A DNA stretch of 16,949 nucleotides, from NCBI GenBank assembly GCA_046262935.1, contig JBHELT010000075.1, forward strand, positions 1 to 16,949. The letters run 5' to 3'. This DNA comes from JBHELT01 sp046262935 (lineage in GTDB: Bacteria; Actinomycetota; CADDZG01; JAHWKV01). Both the position numbers and the translations under genes were made by a program. Shown piece after piece: positions 4,913-13,092 of this stretch; within the stretch, counting starts at the first letter, position 1; each line of letters starts with the position of its first letter. The notes beneath the pieces were generated by a model. The model did not search any database, was not told the DNA's origin, and worked only from the letters and a program-made list of their open reading frames with translations.

Positions 4913-7612
4913 CTATCCCTTGTCTTTCAACGCTGCGTGGGCCGCGGCTAGGCGCGCAACCGGGACTCGGAACGGCGAACATGAAACGTAATCGAGCCCG
5001 GTTCGGTGACAGAACTCGACCGATGACGGGTCCCCACCATGCTCTCCGCAGATACCCACCTTCAACCCGGGACGAGCCTTGCGGCCTTCTCGCACCGCGA
5101 TCTCGATCAGTCTGCCAACCCCCGGTTGATCGATGGATTCGAACGGGTTCACCTTCACAACCCCGCGCTCTAGGTATGTTGGCAGGAACTTGCCCTCGAT
5201 GTCGTCGCGGGAGAACCCATAAGTTGTTTGCGTTAGGTCGTTGGTACCGAACGAGAAGAACTCTGCCGTCTCCGCGATCTGGTCTGCAACAAGAGCCGCA
5301 CGGGGCAGCTCGATCATCGTTCCGATGGCGTAGTCGATCTTGGTTCCGCGCTCTTCGAATACCTCCTTGATGACGGCCTCGGCTTCGGCCTTCATGATCT
5401 CGAACTCTTCTCTTACCGCAACCAGCGGGATCATGATCTCAACGACGGGTTTGCGGCCTTTGGCTTTCACCTCGCAAGCTGCTCGCATGATCGCGCGAAC
5501 CTGCATCGCATAAAGTCCCGGCTTCATGATGCCAAGGCGTACACCGCGCATGCCAAGCATCGGATTGGATTCTTCGAGGCGGATCACGTTTGCAAGCACG
5601 TCCCCGCGCTCAGCAAGCTCCTTAGTGATGCGAGCACGCTCGGCTTCATCGGCAGATATCGAATCGAAAGCGAGTTTCTGTATCTCGAGTTCCAGTTGCT
5701 TTGATGACGGGAGGAATTCGTGAAGGGGCGGATCGAGCAACCTGATGGTCACCGGCAAGCCGCTCATCGCGGCGAAGATCCCTTCGAAGTCGCGTTGCTG
5801 CACTTCGAGCAGTTCCTGCAGGGCAGCCGTTTCTTCTTCGTCGGTGTCGGCGAGGATCATCCTTTGAACGATCGGCAAACGGTCGCCGAGGAACATGTGC
5901 TCGGTTCTCGCGAGCCCTATGCCCTCTGCGCCGAAACCTCTGGCTTTCGCAGAATCGTCCGGTGTATCCGCGTTGGTGCGAACCTTCAGTCGCCTGAAGT
6001 CATCTGCCCATTTCAATATCGTTCGCAGTTCGCTCGACAACTCGGGCTCTACGAGCGGCACCGTACCGATGGCGATATCGCCGGTTGTCCCATCGATCGC
6101 GATGACGTCGCCTTCCTTGACGACGGTCCGCCCGATAGTCATCTGCCTTTTGTCGATATCGATCTTCAAGGCCTCAGCGCCACAGACGCAAGGCTTGCCA
6201 GCGCCGCGGGCAACAACTGCCGCGTGCGAAGTCTTGCCGCCGCGCGACGTCAAGATGCCTTGGGCTGCATACATCCCACCAACGTCGTCCGGTTCGGTCA
6301 TCGGCCTGACCAAGATCACAGCCTCGCCGCGGCTCGCCCACTCCTCGGCACGGCTGGCGTCGAAGACGGCCTTGCCAACCGCGGCGCCCGGTGAAGCATT
6401 AAGACCCTTCGCAACAACACTTATGGACGCATCAGCATCGAACTGCGGATGCAGAAGTTGGTCAAGAGAGGCCGGATCGACCCGCAACACAGCCTCTTCG
6501 CGTGAGATGAGTTTCTCTTTGTTCAACTGGACTGCGATCTTGACCGCGGCCGCAGCCGTGCGTTTGCCTATGCGGGTCTGCAGCATCCACAGTTTGCCCT
6601 TTTCGACAGTGAATTCGATGTCGCACATGTCGCGGTAGTGGCGCTCCAGCTTGGACATGATCTTGGTGAGTTGGTCGTACGACTTTGGGTCGCGCTCTTT
6701 GAGCGCATCGAGCGGCAAAGGGGTGCGTGCACCCGACACAACGTCTTCGCCTTGGGCGTTGGGCAGATACTCGGCCAGATAGACCTTGTCGCCGGTCGAT
6801 GCATCACGGGTGAAGGCAACCCCGGTCCCCGAATCGTTGCCGAGGTTGCCGAACACCATCGCAACCACGTTGACCGCGGTCCCCAATTCGTCCGAGATCT
6901 TGTTCTGGCGACGGTAGATCTTTGCCCTTTCACCATCCCATGATTTGAAGACTGCGATGATCGCCAGTCGCAACTGCTCCATCGGGTCTTCGGGGAGAGC
7001 CTCACCGGTGTGCTTGCGATAAACCCGCTTGTATGCGGTGACGACTTTCTTCAGGTCATCGACCTTGAGGCCCGTGTCGGCCTTGACGCGTGCCGTTTTC
7101 TTTGCCTTATCGAAGACTTCATCGAACTGTTCTTTCGGGATGTCCATCACGATGTTGCCGAACATCTGGATGAAGCGGCGGTATGCATCGTAGGCGAAGC
7201 GCTCTTTGCCCGAGACGCGCGCGAGTCCTTTCACCGACTTATCGTTCATGCCGAGGTTGAGAACGGTGTCCATCATCCCCGGCATCGAGAACTTGGCCCC
7301 CGAACGCACCGAAACCAGCAGCGGGTCTGAGGCCTCGCCCAGGCCTTTGCCCATCTTCCTTTCGAGTGTTGCAACATGTCGTTCGACCTCGATCATCAGT
7401 CCATCGGGGACACGTCCATTCGCCAGGAAGTCGCGGCAGGCTGCCGTGGTGATGGTGAAACCAGGCGGTACCGGGAGCCCAAGGTTGGTCATCTCTGAAA
7501 GGTTGGCGCCCTTGCCTCCGAGTAGGTCTTTGCGGTCTTTGTTGCCCTGTTCGAAATCGAAGACGTACTTCTTGGGCCTCATGGTCTTGCTTTTCGTCTT
7601 AGCCTTCGGCAT
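4913..7612 (-). CDS. ppdK: pyruvate, phosphate dikinase
   Basis: PpdK interconverts pyruvate + ATP + phosphate with PEP + AMP + diphosphate, and so controls the glycolysis/gluconeogenesis node in the cytoplasm. At 899 aa it is slightly longer than the 874-aa Clostridium enzyme, mainly by a basic N-terminal extension of about 12 residues. The N-terminal nucleotide-binding domain begins at YVFDFEQGNKDRKDLLGGKGANL. The swivelling phosphohistidine domain carries H463 in GGKTSHAAVVARG, with T461 at the place where plant and some bacterial enzymes are switched off by phosphorylation. The C-terminal pyruvate/PEP barrel holds GAEGIGLARTEHMF (561-574), GTMIELPRAAL, and C855 in GICGEHGGDPSS, the usual general acid. 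All key residues are present. An AAGGAG Shine-Dalgarno sits six bases before the ATG. It starts 24 nt after the glyS stop, so the two are probably co-transcribed. No PDRP (DUF299) regulator gene is seen in the window. Confidence 0.98.
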   Translation of the reverse strand: MPKAKTKSKTMRPKKYVFDFEQGNKDRKDLLGGKGANLSEMTNLGLPVPPGFTITTAACRDFLANGRVPDGLMIEVERHVATLERKMGKGLGEASDPLLVSVRSGAKFSMPGMMDTVLNLGMNDKSVKGLARVSGKERFAYDAYRRFIQMFGNIVMDIPKEQFDEVFDKAKKTARVKADTGLKVDDLKKVVTAYKRVYRKHTGEALPEDPMEQLRLAIIAVFKSWDGERAKIYRRQNKISDELGTAVNVVAMVFGNLGNDSGTGVAFTRDASTGDKVYLAEYLPNAQGEDVVSGARTPLPLDALKERDPKSYDQLTKIMSKLERHYRDMCDIEFTVEKGKLWMLQTRIGKRTAAAAVKIAVQLNKEKLISREEAVLRVDPASLDQLLHPQFDADASISVVAKGLNASPGAAVGKAVFDASRAEEWASRGEAVILVRPMTEPDDVGGMYAAQGILTSRGGKTSHAAVVARGAGKPCVCGAEALKIDIDKRQMTIGRTVVKEGDVIAIDGTTGDIAIGTVPLVEPELSSELRTILKWADDFRRLKVRTNADTPDDSAKARGFGAEGIGLARTEHMFLGDRLPIVQRMILADTDEEETAALQELLEVQQRDFEGIFAAMSGLPVTIRLLDPPLHEFLPSSKQLELEIQKLAFDSISADEAERARITKELAERGDVLANVIRLEESNPMLGMRGVRLGIMKPGLYAMQVRAIMRAACEVKAKGRKPVVEIMIPLVAVREEFEIMKAEAEAVIKEVFEERGTKIDYAIGTMIELPRAALVADQIAETAEFFSFGTNDLTQTTYGFSRDDIEGKFLPTYLERGVVKVNPFESIDQPGVGRLIEIAVREGRKARPGLKVGICGEHGGDPSSVEFCHRTGLDYVSCSPFRVPVARLAAAHAALKDKG

Positions 7613-7618
7613 CAGTTT

Positions 7619-7624
7619 CTCCTT
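7619..7624 (-). promoter_or_regulatory. strong Shine-Dalgarno of ppdK
   Basis: AAGGAG with a six-base gap to the ATG. It is the best ribosome site in the window; most neighbours have weak ones. It decides for the first ATG over the later one at codon 11. Confidence 0.75.
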
Positions 7625-7636
7625 GCCGCCCTTGCG

Positions 7637-8953
7637 TTACCAGGCGATCTTGTCTTCGAGATATCTCTTAAGGGTTGAAATCGAGATCCGTTCTTGCTCC
7701 ATGGAGTCGCGGTCGCGAACCGTCACAGCCTGATCGTTCAGTGAATCGAAATCGACAGTCACAGCGAAAGGGGTTCCGATCTCATCGTGGCGTCGATACC
7801 TCTTGCCGATCGATCCTGCGTCGTCGTAGTCGATGCGCATCGAAGACCGAAGTTCATCGGCCACCTTTCTAGCGACAGGCACCAAGTCATCGTGCCGCGA
7901 TAGTGGCAGTACGGCCGCCTTGAAGGCCGCCAACTGCCTGTGGATCTTCATCACAACCCGGTTCTCCATCTTGCCCGACGACGTGGGGGCCTCTTCCTCG
8001 CGATATGCATCGATGAGGAACGCGAGCAATGCTCTCGTCGCGCCTGCGGCAGGCTCTATCACGTGGGGCACATAGCGCTCTTTCGTTTCAGGATCGAAGT
8101 AAGAAAGGTCTTGGCCCGAGAATTTCGCATGTTGGGTGAGGTCGTAATCGCCGCGATGCGCGATGCCCTCTAACTCTCCCCATTCCCAAGGGAACTCGTA
8201 CTCGATATCAACCGTGCGAGTTGAGTAGTGCGACAGTTCGTCCTTGTCGTGCTCACGAAGTCTCAGTTTCTCTTTGCGCATGCCGAGTTCCGTGTACCAG
8301 CGCATGCGCTCTTCGATCCAGTGGTCGAGATACTTCTCCTGGGTTCCAGGTTCGATGAAGTACTCCATCTCCATCTGCTCGAACTCGCGTGTTCGGTAGA
8401 TGAAGTTGCCTGGAGTGATCTCGTTGCGGAAGACCTTGCCTTGTTGGGCTATGCCGAAGGGGATCTTCTTGCGCGACGTAGAGGCAACCTGCATGAAGTT
8501 CACGAAGATGCCCTGGGCGGTTTCGGGTCTTAGCCAGACAACTGCCGAGTCGTCTTCGATCGGGCCGATGTGACTTTTGAACATCAGGTTGAAGTTGCGC
8601 GGGTCGGTGAACTCTTTGCCACCGCAGTCGGGGCATGCCTTGCCGATATGGTCAGCACGGAAGCGATGATTGCAGTTCAGGCATTCGATGAGCGGGTCGG
8701 TGAACACTTCGACATGCCCAGAGGCCTCCCAGACCCTTGGGTTCAAGATGACCGAGGAGTCGAGGCCAACGATGTCGTCGCGCAATTGGACCATCGAGCG
8801 CCACCAGGCCCGCTTGATGTTCTCTTTCATCTCGACACCGATAGGCCCGTAGTCCCACCCTGAGCGAAGCCCACCGTAGATCTCGGCGGACTGGAACACG
8901 ATGCCGCGGCGCTTGGCCAGGTTGACGATGGTTTCGAGGGTTGGTTGCGTCAT
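7637..8953 (-). CDS. glyS: glycyl-tRNA synthetase, alpha2 (homodimeric) type
   Basis: This class II enzyme charges tRNA-Gly with glycine. The 438-aa protein is the single-chain bacterial/eukaryotic-type enzyme, not the two-subunit GlyQ/GlyS form. A zinc knuckle has C91, C94, C107 and C110 (CLNCNHRF, then CPDCGGKEF). Class II motif 2 is at about 175-199 (FRNEITPGNF, then REFEQMEMEYF); motif 3 is near 301-313 with R307 (AGATRALLAFL). The anticodon-binding domain runs from about 345 to the end (AAVLPLS to ISISTLKRYLEDKIAW). I start at MTQPTLETIV because homology begins there. An ATG three codons earlier (8962) is equally possible, and the frame stays open to 9064 without family character. No good Shine-Dalgarno is visible. 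It precedes ppdK by 24 nt and is divergent from the CNNM-type gene. Confidence 0.97.
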   Translation of the reverse strand: MTQPTLETIVNLAKRRGIVFQSAEIYGGLRSGWDYGPIGVEMKENIKRAWWRSMVQLRDDIVGLDSSVILNPRVWEASGHVEVFTDPLIECLNCNHRFRADHIGKACPDCGGKEFTDPRNFNLMFKSHIGPIEDDSAVVWLRPETAQGIFVNFMQVASTSRKKIPFGIAQQGKVFRNEITPGNFIYRTREFEQMEMEYFIEPGTQEKYLDHWIEERMRWYTELGMRKEKLRLREHDKDELSHYSTRTVDIEYEFPWEWGELEGIAHRGDYDLTQHAKFSGQDLSYFDPETKERYVPHVIEPAAGATRALLAFLIDAYREEEAPTSSGKMENRVVMKIHRQLAAFKAAVLPLSRHDDLVPVARKVADELRSSMRIDYDDAGSIGKRYRRHDEIGTPFAVTVDFDSLNDQAVTVRDRDSMEQERISISTLKRYLEDKIAW

Positions 8954-8972
8954 TGGCCCCATGCTAACAGGC

Positions 8973-8981
8973 GATAATGTA
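8973..8981. promoter_or_regulatory. overlapping divergent -10 candidates between glyS and the CBS gene
   Basis: The plus strand reads GATAAT at 8973-8978; the minus strand reads TACATT at 8981-8976, within the same AT-rich spot. The minus-strand element lies 13 bases before the ATG at 8962, which would give glyS an almost leaderless mRNA. -35 boxes are weak (TTGGCC at 8953-8958 on plus, 14 to 16 bases away), so this is tentative. Confidence 0.35.
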
Positions 8982-9018
8982 GCGACAGAATGCATCAGCA
9001 CCCAACGCTCAGAGTCGC

Positions 9019-10317
9019 ATGACGACCTGGAAGATCCTGAGCGTCCTTCTATTGGTCGGGGCAAATGCCTTCTTCGTCGCGGCTGAGTTCGCTTTGGTGG
9101 CGGTTCGCAAAACCCGCATCAAGGAACTCGTGGACCAAGGCAACCGGCGAGCGGTCAGCGTTGACAAGGCACTTCGAGACATAAATCTCATCCTTTCGGG
9201 GACCCAACTCGGCATAACGTTCGCGAGCCTTGGGCTTGGGGCCATCGGCGAACCAGCCTTGGCGCTGGCACTGAAGAGCGCCTTCAACTTCCTGTCATCT
9301 CCGTTCGACGCGGTCGCTGCACATTCGGTTGCGGCGGTGGTCGCATTTGCGATCATCACCTTCCTTCATGTAGTCCTGGGTGAACTCGTCCCCAAGAACG
9401 CCGCGATATCGGCCCCCGAGGCTGCAGCGCTTTGGTTGTCGGCCCCCATCCGCGCATTCACCTTCCTGTTCCGGCCCTTGCTATGGCTGCTGCGACAATC
9501 GTCGGCGTGGACCCTCAAGGTCCTTCGGTTGCCGATGCAGTCGGAGGTGGCGAACCTTCATACTCCCGACGAACTGGCGATCATCATCGAAGAGGGCCGC
9601 AAGGGGGGGACCATCGAAGCAGGGCAAAGTCGGCTGCTGGCAAGGACCCTAGAGTTCCCCGAAAAGCGTGCAGTCGAGGCGATGGTGCCACGAGTCGCCG
9701 CCGAAGCCATCAATTCCGAAGAGTCGATCACAGCCCTGTTGGACCTCGCCGAAAACACTGGCTACTCACGTTTTCCGGTTTGGACAGCTCGGCCGGATGA
9801 GTTCGTGGGAGTGGTCCACTTGAAGGACATGCTGCGGGTCAGCAGAAGGAACGAGCGTGCAACCGTGGGCGAGGCTATGCGCGAGGCGGTTTTAGTTCCA
9901 GAGTCCGCTGCACTCGAAGAGGTGCTGATCCAGATGCGCCGCACACGTAACCACTTCGCGATCGTTCTCGACGAGTTCGGTTCAACCGCAGGCATCTTGA
10001 CGCTAGAGGACATCCTCGAAGAGTTGATAGGTGAGATCCGCGACGAGTACGACGTAAAGGAACTGGTGCGAACAGTTGAAGGGGGCGTCCGGATCCCGGG
10101 GACCATGCGGCCCGACGAATTGCTCGAGGCAACGGGATGTCGATTGCCCGAAGGCGAGTACGAGACCGTAGCCGGATTCATATTGGAGCGGTTGGGCAGG
10201 CTAGCCAAGCGCGGCGACACTGTAGAACTCGAAAGTTTCACGATCAAGGTTGCGAACGTGCGGCAGCGAAGGATCCTGTCGGTCGATGTGCGAACCCCCG
10301 ATAGCACCGCCGGCTAA
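9019..10317 (+). CDS. CNNM/HlyC-CorC family membrane protein with CBS domains
   Basis: 432 aa. The family is linked to magnesium/cobalt transport or efflux and was historically named hemolysin-like. An N-terminal DUF21/CNNM membrane domain (about 1-175) has hydrophobic segments at 5-24, about 57-85, 103-122 and 136-158. It contains the conserved acidic/Pro/Lys loop GELVPKN at 121-127 and the early N-A-F-F..AEFALV signature. A CBS pair follows (about 215-340; AMVPR at 221-225, then GYSRFPVW, VLDEFGSTAGILTLEDILEE). A CorC_HlyC domain ends the protein (about 348-425). The start matches the normal family N-terminus, though the upstream site is poor. It is divergent from glyS, and a second, more diverged paralog lies at 14214-15482. 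Transport direction and ion are not decidable from sequence. Confidence 0.9.
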   Translation: MTTWKILSVLLLVGANAFFVAAEFALVAVRKTRIKELVDQGNRRAVSVDKALRDINLILSGTQLGITFASLGLGAIGEPALALALKSAFNFLSSPFDAVAAHSVAAVVAFAIITFLHVVLGELVPKNAAISAPEAAALWLSAPIRAFTFLFRPLLWLLRQSSAWTLKVLRLPMQSEVANLHTPDELAIIIEEGRKGGTIEAGQSRLLARTLEFPEKRAVEAMVPRVAAEAINSEESITALLDLAENTGYSRFPVWTARPDEFVGVVHLKDMLRVSRRNERATVGEAMREAVLVPESAALEEVLIQMRRTRNHFAIVLDEFGSTAGILTLEDILEELIGEIRDEYDVKELVRTVEGGVRIPGTMRPDELLEATGCRLPEGEYETVAGFILERLGRLAKRGDTVELESFTIKVANVRQRRILSVDVRTPDSTAG

Positions 10318-10436
10318 AGACTTTCGGTTCGACCGGCCTCCTATCGACTCAGACGGCAGCGGCCGATGTCGCCGGGGCCAACGGCACCACAGTCGCGTTT
10401 GGCGGCCTGTACTCTGGTTAACTCCACCAGAATATT

Positions 10437-10580
10437 ATGTTGGCAAAGTTATGGATCAGGCCCGTGAGGCTTGAGAGCAGCGGCGGATTCCCTCGCGTCG
10501 AGCTCAGGCGAATCGAGGAGCTTCTTCGTGGGATCGAAGCAGAATCAGTGGAGAGTTGGAATGAGTTCTTCGGCGCTTGA
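10437..10580 (+). pseudogene. C-terminal remnant of a DUF4160 protein
   Basis: A 47-codon frame reads AKLWIRPVRLESSGGFPRV followed by ELRRIEELLRG and ends WNEFFGA. This matches, from memory, the C-terminal half of DUF4160 proteins (AKFWL.PV.LA...GF...EL.RI..L......L..AW.EYFG). The N-terminal half, which normally carries FxxNE..EPPHIHVE, is missing. An in-frame TAA lies at 10419-10421, and there is no Shine-Dalgarno before the ATG at 10437. In another frame just upstream TPPEYYVGK is readable, which could be a decayed, frameshifted PPHIHVE. The stop overlaps the DUF2442 start by 20 nt, as intact DUF4160-DUF2442 pairs often do. The rest of 10318-10436 holds nothing I can identify. It could instead be a genuine short gene, but loss of the front half is more likely. 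Confidence 0.55.
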
Positions 10581-10902
10581 GCCAAGATCAGTCGAGGCGC
10601 AGTCCGTTAAGTTCACTGAGGACTCGCTCGTCGTCGACCTGGTAGATGGCCGCACCATTTCGGTGCCCATCTCCTGGTACCCGCGCCTTGTGTATGGCAC
10701 CCCGCAGGAGCGAGCTGAGTGGGAACTGATCGGACGAGGGTCTGGAATCCATTGGCCGAAGCTCGATGAGGACGTCAGCATCGACGGGATACTTGCTGGA
10801 AATCCATCAAAAGAATCTCGAGCGTCTCTTCAAAAGTGGTTGCGAAACGCGAGCCGGCGAGTTAACAGACCGGGCACCATCCCCGCCTTCGGCGGCCGTT
10901 GA
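10561..10902 (+). CDS. DUF2442 family protein
   Basis: A 113-aa protein whose residues about 12-85 match DUF2442: LVVDLVDGRTISVPISWYPRL, then GTPQERAEWELIGRGSGIHWP and LDEDVSIDGILAG. The biochemical function of this family is not established. It is commonly found directly after a DUF4160 gene, which is the case here, except that the partner looks truncated. The chosen ATG has GGAGAG five bases upstream and begins inside the DUF4160 remnant, pointing to former translational coupling. The same frame is open back to 10471, but those residues have no family match. The C-terminal 25 residues or so (RRVNRPGTIPAFGGR) are basic and lie outside the domain. It converges on recO with 16 bp between the stops. 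Confidence 0.85.
   Translation: MSSSALEPRSVEAQSVKFTEDSLVVDLVDGRTISVPISWYPRLVYGTPQERAEWELIGRGSGIHWPKLDEDVSIDGILAGNPSKESRASLQKWLRNASRRVNRPGTIPAFGGR
10883..10895. repeat. short hairpin at the DUF2442/recO convergent ends
   Basis: CCGCC and GGCGG with a TTC loop, just before the DUF2442 stop. It is the only compact stem between the converging genes and has no T-run, so a terminator role is weakly supported. Confidence 0.3.
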
Positions 10903-10918
10903 CGGACCGCCCGATCCG

Positions 10919-11644
10919 TTAAGCCGAACGCCCCTGCAGCAACGTCTGCACGGCTGCGGCCGATCTCAATCGTCGTTCTAGGTGGTACTCGGCATAGAAG
11001 CGGGAAAGACGCATCGCGGTGGCGGCGACTTCGGGATCGGTTTGGACCCACGGGCCCTCGCGTACGATGTCACTCAGCAATTCCAAAACACCGGTCCCCA
11101 CTTCCTCTGAATCGGTGCTGCGACACCTAGGGCATACCGCTCCGCCTTGTTCCGGTGAGAACCAAGCCGGGGCTGCACCACACTCGGCACAACGATCCAG
11201 TGAAGCGCCGAAGCCAGCGATCGCAGAGATCCTCATCAAAAAACATGCAAGCACAAGGGAAGACCCGCCTGCGCGCAGTCCTTGCAGTCCTTCGATCAGT
11301 ACCGATGCGGTGCGCGGAGCTTGCTCTCGTTCCTGTACGACTCGGTCGACAACTTCGAGCATCACCTCACCGAGAGCGAACTTATCGAGGTCTTCCCTGA
11401 TCCCACGGTAGGGATCGACCACTTCAACCTGATTGATGGTGTCGAGTCCGGACTTGCCTCTCCAAAGGACCAGCGAGACCTGACTGAATGGTTCCAACCG
11501 GCCCCCGAAACGGCTCTTTGTCTTGCGGACTCCTTTGGCTACGGCTCTGATCTTGCCGTTTGCGCGCCCGATGAGAGTGACGATCCTGTCGGCCTCGCCA
11601 AGCCTCATCGTTCGAAGGACGATGGCCTCATCTTTATAGAGCAC
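10919..11644 (-). CDS. recO: DNA repair protein RecO
   Basis: RecO anneals single strands and, with RecR, loads RecA onto SSB-coated DNA in the RecFOR pathway. The 241-aa length is typical. The N-terminal OB fold starts with the family signature YKDEAIVLRTMRLGEADRIV, continuing LIGRANGKIRAVAKGVR and then RLEPFS (49-54). The helical C-terminal domain has a zinc knuckle: C152, C155, C171 and C174 (CAECG, then CPRCR). The start is GTG, with only a weak AAGG upstream. A TATAGT box close to the start suggests a short-leader or leaderless mRNA of its own, despite being 74 bp behind mgtE on the same strand. The neighbouring era operon fits the widespread era-recO linkage. Confidence 0.96.
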   Translation of the reverse strand: MLYKDEAIVLRTMRLGEADRIVTLIGRANGKIRAVAKGVRKTKSRFGGRLEPFSQVSLVLWRGKSGLDTINQVEVVDPYRGIREDLDKFALGEVMLEVVDRVVQEREQAPRTASVLIEGLQGLRAGGSSLVLACFLMRISAIAGFGASLDRCAECGAAPAWFSPEQGGAVCPRCRSTDSEEVGTGVLELLSDIVREGPWVQTDPEVAATAMRLSRFYAEYHLERRLRSAAAVQTLLQGRSA

Positions 11645-11653
11645 AGCCTTACG

Positions 11654-11681
11654 ACTATAGGGGGACCAGGCAGGTGATCAG
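11654..11681 (-). promoter_or_regulatory. possible recO promoter
   Basis: On the minus strand CTGATC (11681-11676) and TATAGT (11659-11654) are 16 bases apart, and the -10 ends nine bases before the GTG start of recO. The -10 matches five of six consensus positions; the -35 only three. Confidence 0.35.
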
Positions 11682-11687
11682 CGGATT

Positions 11688-11699
11688 GCCGCGCGCGGC
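11688..11699. repeat. 12-bp perfect palindrome between mgtE and recO
   Basis: GCCGCGCGCGGC lies 19 bp past the mgtE stop, just upstream of the possible recO -35 box. It may be part of a terminator or a binding site; no T-run follows. Confidence 0.35.
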
Positions 11700-11718
11700 T
11701 GGTGTTCCCGCGGAAACG

Positions 11719-13083
11719 TCATACGTGCGCAGGCAGGATGAAGCGGGCGAACGTGATCGCCAAGGAGATGTAGATGAGTAGCGAGACTATGTCCATAGCC
11801 GACCCCAAAAGGGGCCCCGATGCGATGGCAGGATCGATGCTCAATCGTTGAAGGATGATCGGCAATGTGGCCCCCAAGGCAGCTCCTACCACTACCGTGA
11901 GAGCGACTGCCGGAGCAACCACAGCCGCGAACCGCCAACCTCGCGCGATGATCGCAAGGAAAGGGAAAGTGAGGCCCCCGGCGATGAGAGCGAGTAACAG
12001 GCCCGCTTCTACCTCCTTGCGCGCTTGTCCCCATGCGCTCCAGGTTTCCGAACGACCCGATAAGAGTCTGCGTAAAACTCGTGCCGCTGCCTGAACGGCT
12101 GTATTTCCTCCGATGAAAACCAGCAAAGGGATATAGGCAACAGTCAGAACAAGCAGATCCTTGGACAACGGCCGCAGCAGTAGGTAGGCCAGCAGGAGTT
12201 CAACGATGGTTGCAACCGCGAGCCAGGGCAGTCTCCTTCTAAACGCTGGCCATACCTTGGTAGTGGCCGTGTCTTCTTCTTCGATCGAGCCTGCGAATCG
12301 AAACACATCTTGCTCTGCTTCATCTTCGATGGCCTCTAAGACGTCGTCGACCGTGACGATACCGAGCATGCGGCCGATGTCGTCGGTTACAGGCAATGCG
12401 AGGAGGTTGTAGCGGCGAACCAGGTCAACGACGATCTCGACGTCATCGCTTGGTCTGACTGTTATGACATCGGTTTCCATCAGGCGGCCAACGGTCGCAT
12501 CGGCATCGGCAGTGATCAACCTGCGAAGAGAAACGACGCCCCTCAACTGCTCGCTCCCCCCAAGCACGTATACGTAATAGATCAGTTCGACATCTTCGGA
12601 GATAGTTCGAAGCATGTCGATCACCTCGTCGGCGGTCGCATGTTCACCGACAGCGAAGAAGTCTTGCGACATGCGTCGTCCGGCCGAGTCCTCTGGATGA
12701 TCGAGCAGTTCGGCGACATCGGACGCCTCTTCTCGCTCCATCCGTCCAAGCAGCCTCGCCCGATGCTCTGGGTCGACCTCTTGAAGGAAGTCCGCGGCCT
12801 CGTCGGGAGGCATCGCGTCGAGGATGTCCGCAAGCTTGGGGGTAGCTATCCGTTCCGCTAGAGCCGCTCGCCGGTGGGGTTCCAATTCTCCGAGAACCTC
12901 TGCGGCGGCCTCCACGCTCCAAGCATCAACCAAGGCTGCAAGCAGATCGTCGTCGAGCGATTCCAACGTGTCGGCCGCGTCGGCTGGCCGAAGGGTGCTA
13001 ACAAGTTCTAACGCACGGGCAACCTCGCCCGCGCCAAGCAGGAAGGTGAGTTGATCGGTCAGATCGAGCGAGTCGTCTTCCAC
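11719..13083 (-). CDS. mgtE: magnesium transporter MgtE
   Basis: MgtE is a homodimeric, Mg2+-gated channel for magnesium in the inner membrane. The 454 aa agree with the roughly 450 aa of the Thermus protein. The superhelical N domain (about 5-130) carries repeated LRPADAAD/MPPDEAADFL motifs. A CBS pair follows (about 140-260; ends with VTVDDVLEAIEDEAEQDVFRF). The membrane domain from about 285 has five hydrophobic segments, the conserved FIGGNTAVQA, and IDPAIASGPLLGSAMDIVS. D431 corresponds closely to the pore aspartate (D432 in Thermus). The start is GTG; a TTG one codon earlier is possible. There is no clear Shine-Dalgarno, and it begins nine nt after the upstream stop, so translation is probably coupled. 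It is the last gene of the phoH-ybeY-corC-era-CSD group. Confidence 0.95.
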   Translation of the reverse strand: MEDDSLDLTDQLTFLLGAGEVARALELVSTLRPADAADTLESLDDDLLAALVDAWSVEAAAEVLGELEPHRRAALAERIATPKLADILDAMPPDEAADFLQEVDPEHRARLLGRMEREEASDVAELLDHPEDSAGRRMSQDFFAVGEHATADEVIDMLRTISEDVELIYYVYVLGGSEQLRGVVSLRRLITADADATVGRLMETDVITVRPSDDVEIVVDLVRRYNLLALPVTDDIGRMLGIVTVDDVLEAIEDEAEQDVFRFAGSIEEEDTATTKVWPAFRRRLPWLAVATIVELLLAYLLLRPLSKDLLVLTVAYIPLLVFIGGNTAVQAAARVLRRLLSGRSETWSAWGQARKEVEAGLLLALIAGGLTFPFLAIIARGWRFAAVVAPAVALTVVVGAALGATLPIILQRLSIDPAIASGPLLGSAMDIVSLLIYISLAITFARFILPAHV

Positions 13084-13092
13084 CAAACTAAC

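Noticed and set aside
5720..6638. Long plus-strand frames opposite ppdK
   Set aside because: They are antisense shadows of a strongly conserved gene, with no domain character and no ribosome site.
8954..9064. Longer start for glyS
   Set aside because: The extension would overlap the divergent promoter region and the next gene, and has no similarity to glycyl-tRNA synthetase.
10318..10436. tRNA or small RNA gene in the gap after the CBS gene
   Set aside because: No cloverleaf arms or T-loop sequence could be found, and no strong promoter or terminator frames it.
10250..10474. 74-codon plus-strand frame across the end of the CBS gene
   Set aside because: It overlaps the coding end of the CNNM-type gene in another frame and shows no recognisable domain. 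Only its last part may hold decayed DUF4160 sequence.
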